Of a DNA stretch of 41,177 bases, positions 16,473-23,201 are shown piece by piece. The notes under the pieces were generated by a model, which saw nothing but the letters and a program-made list of their open reading frames with translations, was not told the origin of the DNA and did not search any database. The translations under genes were made by a program, and so were the position numbers. Within the stretch, counting starts at the first letter, position 1. The number at the start of each line of letters is the position of its first letter. Source of the DNA: Microbacteriaceae bacterium UBA1487 (GTDB lineage Bacteria; Actinomycetota; Actinomycetes; Actinomycetales; Microbacteriaceae); contig DCRR01000007.1 of NCBI GenBank assembly GCA_002325245.1, positions 47,961 through 89,137 of the forward strand. The letters run 5' to 3'.

Positions 16473-16478
16473 CGCACC

Positions 16479-16841
16479 ATGGCAGGACTGGGGCAGCTTG
16501 AGCGATCGGTGATGGATGCGGTCTGGGCTTCGCCCGTTCCGGTCACCGCCTACGACGTGCTCGAGCGCCTCCACGCCGGCGAGTCCGGCCGCCCGTTGGC
16601 CGCCACCACCATCCTCACCGTCCTCTCACGGCTCGAGAAGAAGGGCTTCGTCGCGAGCGACCGCTCCGTCCGCCCGCACCGCTACAGCGCGACGGCCTCG
16701 CGCGCCGACCACGTCGCCGAGCTGATGCACGAGGTACTGGGCGATGCCGCCGACCGCGGCGCCGTGCTGGAGCGCTTCATCGGCGGGGTCTCCGACGACG
16801 ACGCGGCCGTGCTGCGCCGGCTCCTGGCGGGCAGCAGCTGA
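16479..16841 (+). CDS. BlaI/MecI-family transcriptional repressor
   Basis: A 120-residue winged-helix protein. GQLERSVMDAVWASPVPVTAYDVLERL, LAATTILTVLSRLEKKGFVASDRS and RPHRYSATASRADHVAELMHEVLG follow the BlaI family along its whole length, including the cleavage-loop and dimer helices. Such repressors bind TAC/GTA dyads and are inactivated by a partner M56 metalloprotease, here the next gene (5-nt gap). In actinobacteria related pairs also control targets other than beta-lactamase, including respiratory genes, so the adjoining cydA could be a target. No beta-lactamase gene is present in the window. Confidence 0.9.
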   Translation: MAGLGQLERSVMDAVWASPVPVTAYDVLERLHAGESGRPLAATTILTVLSRLEKKGFVASDRSVRPHRYSATASRADHVAELMHEVLGDAADRGAVLERFIGGVSDDDAAVLRRLLAGSS

Positions 16842-16846
16842 GTCCG

Positions 16847-17614
16847 ATGCTCTTCGCCCTGTCGATCGGCCTGGCGCTGTTCGCGGTCGCGCTCGCGGTG
16901 CCCGTGCCGATCGCGTTCGCTCGCGCCGCCTGGCCGAGCGGCGCGCCGGTGCGCGCCCTCCTGCTGTGGCAGGCGATCGGCCTGGCGGGCGGTTTCTCGA
17001 TGATCGGCGCGTTCGTGGCGCTCGGCTTCGGCGTCCTCCCCGCCTCACGACTCGGCGGCGGGATCGCATTCGGCGCCGCGCTCGCCCTCGCCGGCTACCT
17101 GCTCGGGCACCTCGTCGCCACCGTCGTCATCGTCACGCGGCAGCGACGGCGCCACCATGCTCTCCTCGACCTGCTGACCTCGCCCCACCCCACCCGTGCC
17201 CAGACCCGCGTGCTCGACGACTCCGCCCCCGTGGCCTACTGCCTGCCGCGCGGGGTCGGCTCGCTCACCGTGCTCTCGCAGGGGCTGCTCGACCGGCTGA
17301 GCCCGGCCGAGCTCTCGGCCGTGATCGCCCACGAGCGCGCGCACGTCGAACAGCGTCACGATCTGCTGCTGCTCGCATTCCGCGCCTGGCGCAGCGCCCT
17401 GCCGTGGTTTCCGATCGCCGTGCGCGCCGAATCCGAGGTGGCGGTGCTGGTCGAGATCCTCGCCGACGACCGCGCCCGCCGCACCGCCAGCGACGAGGTG
17501 CTCGCCCGCGCGATCCTCGCGGTGGCGGATGCGCGCGGCGACGGGGTGATCGACCTCGACCATCGCCGTCGCTCGGGTCGATCCACCGATCGGGTGCGCC
17601 GACTCGTCGGCTAG
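16847..17614 (+). CDS. M56-family membrane metalloprotease (BlaR1-like, no sensor domain)
   Basis: A 255-residue protein. Three hydrophobic segments (residues about 1-25, 34-58 and 68-95) precede a cytosolic zinc protease domain with VIAHERAHVEQRHDLL, i.e. His162-Glu163-x-x-His166. A downstream ILADDRARR is a candidate third-ligand region. It lacks the extracellular penicillin-binding domain of BlaR1, so beta-lactam sensing is not indicated. It probably cleaves the BlaI-like repressor upstream in response to an unknown signal. Confidence 0.85.
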   Translation: MLFALSIGLALFAVALAVPVPIAFARAAWPSGAPVRALLLWQAIGLAGGFSMIGAFVALGFGVLPASRLGGGIAFGAALALAGYLLGHLVATVVIVTRQRRRHHALLDLLTSPHPTRAQTRVLDDSAPVAYCLPRGVGSLTVLSQGLLDRLSPAELSAVIAHERAHVEQRHDLLLLAFRAWRSALPWFPIAVRAESEVAVLVEILADDRARRTASDEVLARAILAVADARGDGVIDLDHRRRSGRSTDRVRRLVG

Positions 17615-17644
17615 CTCGCGCCACCTCCCCGCGCGCCGCCGAGC

Positions 17645-17666
17645 CCCGCGGGCGAGGGCCCGCGGG
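17645..17666 (+). terminator. GC-rich hairpin after the BlaI/M56 pair
   Basis: A perfect 9-bp stem, CCCGCGGGC with GCCCGCGGG, around a 4-nt loop, 30 nt after the M56 stop. There is no T tract, so termination is only likely. Confidence 0.5.
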
Positions 17667-17713
17667 CCGCGATGTGACGGAACTCGCAGAAACCCCGTGT
17701 TAGACATGCCCCC

Positions 17714-18439
17714 ATGTTGCGACGCGTGCTCCTCTCCACCGCCACCGCGGTGGGCGCGAGCATGCTGGTCGTCGGCAGCATCTTTCTGCTCGCCCCCGGC
17801 TCGGACGACACCGCGACGGCGCCCGGCGCCGAGACCCCGAGCTCATCACAGACGGCCAGCGCCTTCCTGTTCACCGGCGACGGGGTCGATCGCGACGCGA
17901 TCCTGCGTGCCGCGGACGACGACGCGGAAGCCGATGCCGACCAAGCGGAGGACTCCGACGACGGCTCGCCTGCTCCGGAGGCTCCGTCGGAGGCCGACGA
18001 GCCGAGCACGCCGTCGACCCCGGACTCCGGAAGCGCGGCGCCCTCCGGCCCGACGGCCGACTTCTCCGACCAGAACGCCGCACTGGCGCTCGTGAACTCG
18101 GCGCGCGCCGACGCGGGACTGCCCCCGATGACGATCAACTCGAAGCTGTCGTCCGCCGCCGGTGCGCAGGCCGTGCATCAGGCCAGCACCCAGCAGATGA
18201 CCCACGACGGGGGCGGCGGCCTCGGGGCGCGCGTGAGCGCGGCGGGCTACACGTGGTGCGCCGTCGCGGAGAACGTCGCCGCCGGGTACACCTCGGCCTC
18301 GGCAGTGCACAGCGGCTGGATGAACTCCTCCGGGCACCGCGCCAACATCCTGAGCGGCAACACCGAGATGGGTCTCGCGACAGCGACCGGCAGCGACGGC
18401 ACCGTCTACTGGGCCCAGGTCTTCGGCACCCCCTGCTGA
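17714..18439 (+). CDS. Secreted CAP-domain (SCP/PR1-like) protein
   Basis: A 241-residue protein with an N-terminal signal or anchor (RRVLLSTATAVGASMLVVGSIFLLA), then an acidic Ser/Pro/Glu-rich linker (about residues 35-115) and a C-terminal CAP domain (about 118-241). The domain has the family pattern ALALVNSARADAGLPPM, QMTHDGGG, GYTWCAVAENVAAGY, HSGWMNSSGHRANIL and WAQVFGTPC; the two Cys residues may form a disulfide. Bacterial CAP proteins are extracellular and of uncertain biochemical function. It is monocistronic. A TTAGACAT stretch just before the start is a possible -10, but its spacing is less ideal than elsewhere. Confidence 0.88.
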   Translation: MLRRVLLSTATAVGASMLVVGSIFLLAPGSDDTATAPGAETPSSSQTASAFLFTGDGVDRDAILRAADDDAEADADQAEDSDDGSPAPEAPSEADEPSTPSTPDSGSAAPSGPTADFSDQNAALALVNSARADAGLPPMTINSKLSSAAGAQAVHQASTQQMTHDGGGGLGARVSAAGYTWCAVAENVAAGYTSASAVHSGWMNSSGHRANILSGNTEMGLATATGSDGTVYWAQVFGTPC

Positions 18440-18468
18440 CCGGCGCGGCGCCGCTCGCCGCACGCTGA

Positions 18469-18483
18469 GGGACCTTCGGCACT
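18469..18483 (+). promoter_or_regulatory. DosR-like box 2, upstream of microprotein-pta-ackA
   Basis: GGGACCTTCGGCACT, identical over 15 bp to box 3. A -10-like TTGACT (18506-18511) lies 22 nt downstream, so a transcript would start near 18518, ahead of the small ORF at 18568. Confidence 0.7.
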
Positions 18484-18567
18484 GTTCGCTCGCACGCCTC
18501 CGCCCTTGACTGGAGGACGTCGACGCGCGATGGTCGCGACGGCGGGCACCTCGGGGGATGGAGAGAC

Positions 18568-18648
18568 ATGGAGAAGCGGAATCCGGCGAGCGCACGAGCC
18601 ACCGTGCACGGCAAGGTCGCCGAGTCGACCGCGACTCTGTTCATCTAG
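18568..18648 (+). CDS. Predicted 26-residue microprotein
   Basis: A short ORF, ATG to TAG, encoding 26 residues (MEKRNPASARATVHG followed by KVAESTATLFI). Third positions are mostly G/C, like real genes here. GGAG lies 4 nt before the ATG. It is basic at the N-terminus and amphipathic or hydrophobic at the C-terminus. It sits between DosR-like box 2 and pta, 18 nt before the pta start, so it would be the first cistron of a box-driven transcript. I do not recognise a family. It could be a leader peptide or a small regulator; chance is not excluded. Confidence 0.5.
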   Translation: MEKRNPASARATVHGKVAESTATLFI

Positions 18649-18653
18649 TCGCG

Positions 18654-18659
18654 TAGCGT
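18654..18659 (+). promoter_or_regulatory. -10-like hexamer TAGCGT just upstream of pta
   Basis: TAGCGT is 7 nt before the GTG at 18667. It could give a second, leaderless pta transcript and argues against the in-frame GTG at 18658, which it overlaps. Confidence 0.45.
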
Positions 18660-18666
18660 GGGCGAC

Positions 18667-20769
18667 GTGGCTACTCGGATCTACCTGAGCTCCGCCGAAG
18701 GCGGCACCGGAAAGTCGACCGTGGCGGTGGGGCTCGTCGCCACCCTCGGGCGCAGCGTCGAGCGGGTCGGGGTGTTCCGGCCGATCGCGCGCTCGACGAC
18801 CGAGCCGGACTACATCCTCGAGATGCTGCTCGAGCACGCGAGCGCCGACCTGCAGTACGAGGAGTGCCTCGGCACCACCTACGGCCAGGTGCACGACGAC
18901 CCGGATGCGGCACTCGCCCGCATCGTGGAGCGCTTCGCCCGCATCGAGGAGCGCTGCGACGCCGTCGTCATCCTCGGCTCGGACTACACCGACGTCGGCA
19001 CCCCGACCGAGCTGGGGGTCAACGGCCGGATCGCCGCCAACCTGGCCGCGAGCGTGCTGCTGGTCGTCGGCGGTCGCCGCGCCGACAGCGACGAGGCCCG
19101 CTCCCCCGAGGACATCGCGGAGGTCGCGGCGATCGCCGCGGGCGAGTTGCACTCGGAGCACGCCGACGTTCTCGCGATCGTCGTCAACCGGGCCGACCCG
19201 GAGCGTCTCGACGAGGTGGTGTCGGCGGTGCGCCGTTCGACCCGCAACCACGATCTGCCGACCTGGGCGATCCCGGAGGATCCCGAACTGGTCGCCCCGC
19301 TGCTGCGCACCGTGCTGCACGCCGCCGAGGCCGAACTGCTGCGCGGCGATTCCGAACTGCTGGATCGCCCCGTGCTCGACGTCGTCGTCGCCGGCATGAC
19401 GCTCGAGAACGTGCTGCCCCGGCTCCTCGAGGGCGCCGTGATCGTGGTCCCAGGCGACCGTTCCGACGTGCTCGTCGGCGCGGTCGTCGCCCACCTCTCC
19501 GAGACCTTCCCGTCGCTGTCGGGGGTCGTCCTGAACGGCGGATTCCCGGTGGCGCCCTCGATCGAGACGCTGCTCGCGGGTCTGGACTCCTCGCTCCCGA
19601 TCGCCCGCACGCCGCTCGGCACCTACGACACCGCGATGCGCATCACGAACGCCCACAGCCGCCTGGCCGCCGACTCCCCGCAGAAGTACGCGCGCGCGCT
19701 CGCGCTCTTCGACGGTCACGTCGACTCCGAGGCGCTGGTGAGCGCGCTGAGCCTCGCGCCGACCGCTGTGATGACCCCGGTGCGCTTCGAGTACTCGCTG
19801 CTCGAGCGCGCCCGGGCCCAGCAGCGCCACATCGTGCTGCCGGAGGGCGGCGACGACCGCATCCTGCGCGCCGCCGGACTGGTCGTGGCGCGCGGCATCG
19901 CGCGGCTCACGATTCTCGGCGACGAGCGCAGCATCCGCGCCCGCGCCGCCGAACTCGGGGTCGACCTCGGCGACACCGCGATCATCTCGACGAACGATTC
20001 GGAGCTGCACGAGCAGTTCGCGCTCGAGTACACGCGCCTGCGCGCCCACAAGGGCATCGCACTCGAGCAGGCGCGCGACACCATGACCGACGTCTCCTAT
20101 TTCGGCACGATGATGGTGCACCTGGGGCTCGCCGACGGCATGGTCTCCGGCGCCGCCCATACGACCGCGCACACCATCCGCCCCGCCTTCGAGTTCGTCA
20201 AGACGGCGCCGGGCGTCTCGGTCGTCTCGAGCGTGTTCCTGATGGCGCTGGCCGATCGGGTGCTCGTCTACGGCGACTGCGCCGTGATCCCCGAGCCGAC
20301 GACCGAGCAGCTCGCCGACATCGCGATTTCGGCGGCCCACACCGCGCGCACCTTCGGCATCGACCCGCGCGTCGCCATGCTCAGCTACTCCACCGGCGAG
20401 TCCGGCTCGGGCGCCGAGGTCGACCGCGTGCGGGCCGCGACCGCGCTCGTGCGGGAGCGCGAACCGCAGCTGCCGGTGGCGGGCCCGATCCAGTACGACG
20501 CCGCCGCCGACCCCACCGTCGGCGCCTCCAAGATGCCGGGCTCCGATGTCGCGGGACGCGCGACGGTGTTCGTCTTCCCGGACCTGAACACCGGCAACAA
20601 CACCTACAAGGCCGTGCAGCGCAGCGCCGGCGCCCTCGCGATCGGTCCGGTGCTGCAGGGCCTCAACAAGCCCATCAACGACCTCTCCCGCGGCGCCCTC
20701 GTGCGCGACATCGTCAACACGATCGCGATCACCGCCATCCAGGCCCAGCACGGAAGCGAGCCCGCGTGA
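18667..20769 (+). CDS. pta: Phosphate acetyltransferase (long form)
   Basis: A 700-residue enzyme interconverting acetyl-CoA and acetyl phosphate. It has the long-form three-part layout: an N-terminal P-loop domain (LSSAEGGTGKSTVAVGL), a central DRTGG-like regulatory domain (about 210-320) and a C-terminal PTA_PTB catalytic domain from about 370 (HIVLPEGGDDRILRAA, then SYFGTMMVHLGLADGMVSGAAHTTAHTIRPAF, and FVFPDLNTGNNTYKAVQR). The stop overlaps the ackA GTG by 4 bp. With AckA it yields ATP and acetate from acetyl-CoA, useful when respiration is limited. The box upstream suggests DosR-type control. Confidence 0.96.
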   Translation: MATRIYLSSAEGGTGKSTVAVGLVATLGRSVERVGVFRPIARSTTEPDYILEMLLEHASADLQYEECLGTTYGQVHDDPDAALARIVERFARIEERCDAVVILGSDYTDVGTPTELGVNGRIAANLAASVLLVVGGRRADSDEARSPEDIAEVAAIAAGELHSEHADVLAIVVNRADPERLDEVVSAVRRSTRNHDLPTWAIPEDPELVAPLLRTVLHAAEAELLRGDSELLDRPVLDVVVAGMTLENVLPRLLEGAVIVVPGDRSDVLVGAVVAHLSETFPSLSGVVLNGGFPVAPSIETLLAGLDSSLPIARTPLGTYDTAMRITNAHSRLAADSPQKYARALALFDGHVDSEALVSALSLAPTAVMTPVRFEYSLLERARAQQRHIVLPEGGDDRILRAAGLVVARGIARLTILGDERSIRARAAELGVDLGDTAIISTNDSELHEQFALEYTRLRAHKGIALEQARDTMTDVSYFGTMMVHLGLADGMVSGAAHTTAHTIRPAFEFVKTAPGVSVVSSVFLMALADRVLVYGDCAVIPEPTTEQLADIAISAAHTARTFGIDPRVAMLSYSTGESGSGAEVDRVRAATALVREREPQLPVAGPIQYDAAADPTVGASKMPGSDVAGRATVFVFPDLNTGNNTYKAVQRSAGALAIGPVLQGLNKPINDLSRGALVRDIVNTIAITAIQAQHGSEPA

Positions 20770-21887
20770 CCCACGTCTTCGTTGTGAACACCGGCTCCTC
20801 GTCGATCAAGTACCGGCTGCTGGAGCTTCCGAGCGGCGAGGTGCTCGCCTCGGGCATGATCGAGCGGATCGGAGTTCCCGGCTCCGGGGTCGCCGACCAC
20901 GGTGAGGCGCTGCGCCGGATCCGCGAGGAGCTCGGCGACGTCCCGGTGGACGTGATCGGCCACCGCGTCGTGCACGGCGGCGCCGTCTTCGATGGCCCGG
21001 CCCTCATCGACGACGAGGTGGAGGCGGCGATCGAACGACTTGCGGTGCTCGCGCCCCTGCACAACCCGCCCGCTCTCCTCGGCATCCGCGGCGCACGCAC
21101 CGCGTTTCCGGATGTCCCCCACGTCGCCGTCTTCGACACCGCCTTCCACGCGACCCTGCCGGTGGAGGCGCGCGAGTACGCGATCGATCGCGAGCTCGCC
21201 GCGCGCGCCGGGGTGCGCCGCTACGGCTTCCACGGCACCTCGTACCAGATCGTGTCGCGGCAGGCCGCGGCGCTCCTCGACCGGCCCCTCGACGAGCTGC
21301 GGATGGTCATCCTGCACCTCGGCAACGGCGCGTCGGCGGCCGCCGTCTCCGGGGGCCGCTCGATCGACACCTCGATGGGCATGACCCCGCTGCAGGGTCT
21401 GGTGATGGGCACCCGCTCGGGCGACATCGATCCGGCGGTGCTCGTGCACCTGGCGCGCACCGAGGGCCTCACGATCGATGAGCTCGACGCGATGCTCAAC
21501 CGCGAGAGCGGCCTGCTCGGGCTCTCCGGCCACGCCGACATGCGCGACGTGCACGCGGCGGCGGATGCGGGCGACGAGGCCGCCCGCACGACGCTCGACA
21601 TCGTGGTGCACCGGCTGCGGCACTACATCGGCGCCTACGCCGCCCAGCTCGGCGGCCTGGACGCCCTGGTGTTCACCGCCGGCGTCGGCGAGAACGACGC
21701 CGACCTGCGCCGTCGCGCCGTCGACCGGCTCGGCTTCCTGGGGCTGCACGTCGACGACGAGCTCAACGAGTCGGGCGCCCGCGGGGCCCGGCGCATCTCC
21801 CCCGACGACGCGCCCGTCGCGGTGCTCGTCGTGCCGACCGACGAGGAGCGCGAGATCGCCGAGCAGTCGGCGGCGTTCGTCGACTAG
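20766..21887 (+). CDS. ackA: Acetate kinase
   Basis: A 373-residue ASKHA-fold kinase making ATP from acetyl phosphate. FVVNTGSSSIKYRLLEL is the N-terminal phosphate-binding signature. VAVFDTAFHATLP, YGFHGTSYQIVS, LHLGNGASAAAV and the catalytic stretch MGMTPLQGLVMGTRSGDIDPA are all intact. The C-terminus has FTAGVGEND. It is slightly shorter than the usual 395-400 residues. The GTG start is chosen because it overlaps the pta stop (GTGA) and begins exactly at the conserved N-terminus; a longer in-frame reading upstream is antiparallel to pta's frame and not real. Confidence 0.96.
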   Translation: MTHVFVVNTGSSSIKYRLLELPSGEVLASGMIERIGVPGSGVADHGEALRRIREELGDVPVDVIGHRVVHGGAVFDGPALIDDEVEAAIERLAVLAPLHNPPALLGIRGARTAFPDVPHVAVFDTAFHATLPVEAREYAIDRELAARAGVRRYGFHGTSYQIVSRQAAALLDRPLDELRMVILHLGNGASAAAVSGGRSIDTSMGMTPLQGLVMGTRSGDIDPAVLVHLARTEGLTIDELDAMLNRESGLLGLSGHADMRDVHAAADAGDEAARTTLDIVVHRLRHYIGAYAAQLGGLDALVFTAGVGENDADLRRRAVDRLGFLGLHVDDELNESGARGARRISPDDAPVAVLVVPTDEEREIAEQSAAFVD

Positions 21888-21986
21888 GCCCCCGCACGCA
21901 ACGTCGGAGAATCGCCCACCTCGTCCCCGCGCCGTGGACGTCCGCGCCGGATGTCCGAGTTTGCGCTGGCACAGCCGTCAGCGTCG

Positions 21987-22012
21987 CTCGCGCCTGCTGC
22001 CGCGGGCGCGAG
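21987..22012. terminator. Hairpin between convergent ackA and the usp operon
   Basis: CTCGCGCC and GGCGCGAG pair as an 8-bp stem around a 10-nt loop in the 134-bp convergent gap. There is no T tract; a possible bidirectional terminator. Nothing else is evident in the gap. Confidence 0.45.
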
Positions 22013-22021
22013 AGAGCTCCG

Positions 22022-22219
22022 CTAGTCGAAGTACTCGGGCGGCTCGACGCGGTCGATCGGCGGCTGCATGCGCCGCAGGTTGTTCGCCGTGCGCGCCTTG
22101 AGCCGTCGCCACACGCGCACGGGAACCTCACGCGGGCCGGGAGCGTTCGCGGCATCGGCCGCCCCGGGAAGCCAGCCGGGCAGGCCGGAGCAGTCGTCCA
22201 TCGAGGTGCGCTGGGTCAT
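22022..22219 (-). CDS. Hypothetical 65-residue protein coupled to usp
   Basis: The ATG at 22219 overlaps the usp stop (ATGA), which makes translation likely. The protein has an N-terminal half rich in Gly, Ala and Pro with one Cys (MDDCSGLPGWLPGAADAANAPG) and a basic C-terminal half (VRVWRRLKARTANNLRRM) ending in an acidic tail (EPPEYFD). No transmembrane segment or known domain is seen. It shares a transcript with the stress protein downstream of DosR-like box 3, so it may belong to the same response. Confidence 0.7.
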   Translation of the reverse strand: MTQRTSMDDCSGLPGWLPGAADAANAPGPREVPVRVWRRLKARTANNLRRMQPPIDRVEPPEYFD

Positions 22220-23106
22220 CGAGCGGTCGCCCCGACATGAGCGTCGGCGTCCAGGACTGCCGGCCCGTGACCGGTCCGCGCGATGAGCACAGGCGCGTTG
22301 ACGTTCAGCAGCACGTCGTGCAGCACCGACCCGATCGGCGAGCGCGTCGGCTCGAGCGAGCCCGGGCCGAGCACCAGAAGCGCGCGGTCGCGCGCCGCAT
22401 CGAGCAGAACCTCGGCCGGGTCACGGTGCGCGATGCGCGCGCGGATCTCCAGCTGCGGATGGATCTGCCGTGCGGCGCGCACCGCGGTGGTCACCACATC
22501 GTTCTGGGCGGTGTCGGCGCGCACGCTCTCCACCCCGGCCCCCGGGATCCGCGGCGTCGCGTGCAGGAACAGCACTTCGTCGCCGAGCCCGGCGGCCTCG
22601 AGCGCCGCCGCCCGGGCCACGGATTCGGCGGTCATGGCGCGGTCGATCCCTGCGACCACACCGCGGCGGAACCGAAGCTCGACATCGGGGACGACGGCGA
22701 CGTCGCACGGCGCCGCGGTCGCGATCTGGACACTCCGCGAGCCGAGCACCCGGCCGTGCAGATAGCCGGTCTTGTGCGTTCCGATCACCAGAAGGTCGCC
22801 CGGGCGCGTCGCATGCGCGAGCGCCCACGCGACACTGCCGTCGGTGAGGACGCTGGAGATCTTGACCTGCGCGTGGTCGTCCGCGACCTCGGCCCGGGTG
22901 CGATCCAGCAGCTCTCGCGCGGCGTTCCGCGCGTCCGCGCCGTAGGTCGAGCCCATCTCGCCGAACGCGTCATCGACGACGTGGGCGAGGACGAGCTCGG
23001 TGCCGTCGCGCTCCGCACGGCGCAGCGCCCAGCGCAGGGCGGCCTGGCTCGGCGCCGTGCCATCGACTCCGACGACGATGCGCCCTCGCGGCTCGAAATC
23101 CGTCAT
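22216..23106 (-). CDS. Tandem universal stress protein
   Basis: A 296-residue protein with two USP domains. The first (about residues 8-145) begins GRIVVGVDGTAPSQAALRWAL and has the ATP-binding pattern GTHKTGYLHGRVLGSRS (G-x2-G-x9-G-S). The second (about 150-290) begins RGVVAGIDRAM and ends LGPGSLEPTRSPIGSVLHDVLLN. Tandem ATP-binding USPs such as Rv2623 are prominent members of the mycobacterial DosR regulon. The start at MTDFEPRG (23106) is preferred over the longer frame, which runs into the divergent dosS promoter. DosR-like box 3 lies 58 nt upstream. Confidence 0.93.
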   Translation of the reverse strand: MTDFEPRGRIVVGVDGTAPSQAALRWALRRAERDGTELVLAHVVDDAFGEMGSTYGADARNAARELLDRTRAEVADDHAQVKISSVLTDGSVAWALAHATRPGDLLVIGTHKTGYLHGRVLGSRSVQIATAAPCDVAVVPDVELRFRRGVVAGIDRAMTAESVARAAALEAAGLGDEVLFLHATPRIPGAGVESVRADTAQNDVVTTAVRAARQIHPQLEIRARIAHRDPAEVLLDAARDRALLVLGPGSLEPTRSPIGSVLHDVLLNVNAPVLIARTGHGPAVLDADAHVGATAR

Positions 23107-23163
23107 GTCAGCCTCAACTCCTGTGGTCTGCCTCGATTTCACGCCAGACGACAGCGAACGAGT

Positions 23164-23178
23164 AGTGCCGAAGGTCCC
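23164..23178. promoter_or_regulatory. DosR-like box 3, between divergent usp and dosS
   Basis: Minus strand GGGACCTTCGGCACT, identical to box 2. Towards usp, a -10-like TGAAAT (23136-23141, minus strand) lies 22 nt downstream. Towards dosS, the box overlaps the expected -35 of the TAAACT promoter. It could control both genes. Confidence 0.72.
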
Positions 23179-23189
23179 AAGCGCGGCGA

Positions 23190-23195
23190 TAAACT
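23190..23195 (+). promoter_or_regulatory. -10 hexamer TAAACT, leaderless promoter of dosS
   Basis: TAAACT is followed by 6 nt (CGCGGC) and the dosS GTG at 23202. It is 11 nt from box 3. Confidence 0.62.
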
Positions 23196-23201
23196 CGCGG
23201 C

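Noticed and set aside
16479..17614. BlaI/BlaR1 beta-lactam resistance module
   Set aside because: The protease has no penicillin-binding sensor domain and no beta-lactamase or PBP gene is adjacent, so resistance is not supported.
18658..18666. Upstream in-frame GTG (18658) as pta start
   Set aside because: It overlaps the TAGCGT hexamer and adds only three residues without a ribosome site; the GTG at 18667 is preferred.
18864..20765. Long open frame in line with ackA, reading through pta
   Set aside because: It is the out-of-phase frame of pta, Arg/Gly-rich without motifs. The acetate kinase signature begins exactly at the GTG at 20766.
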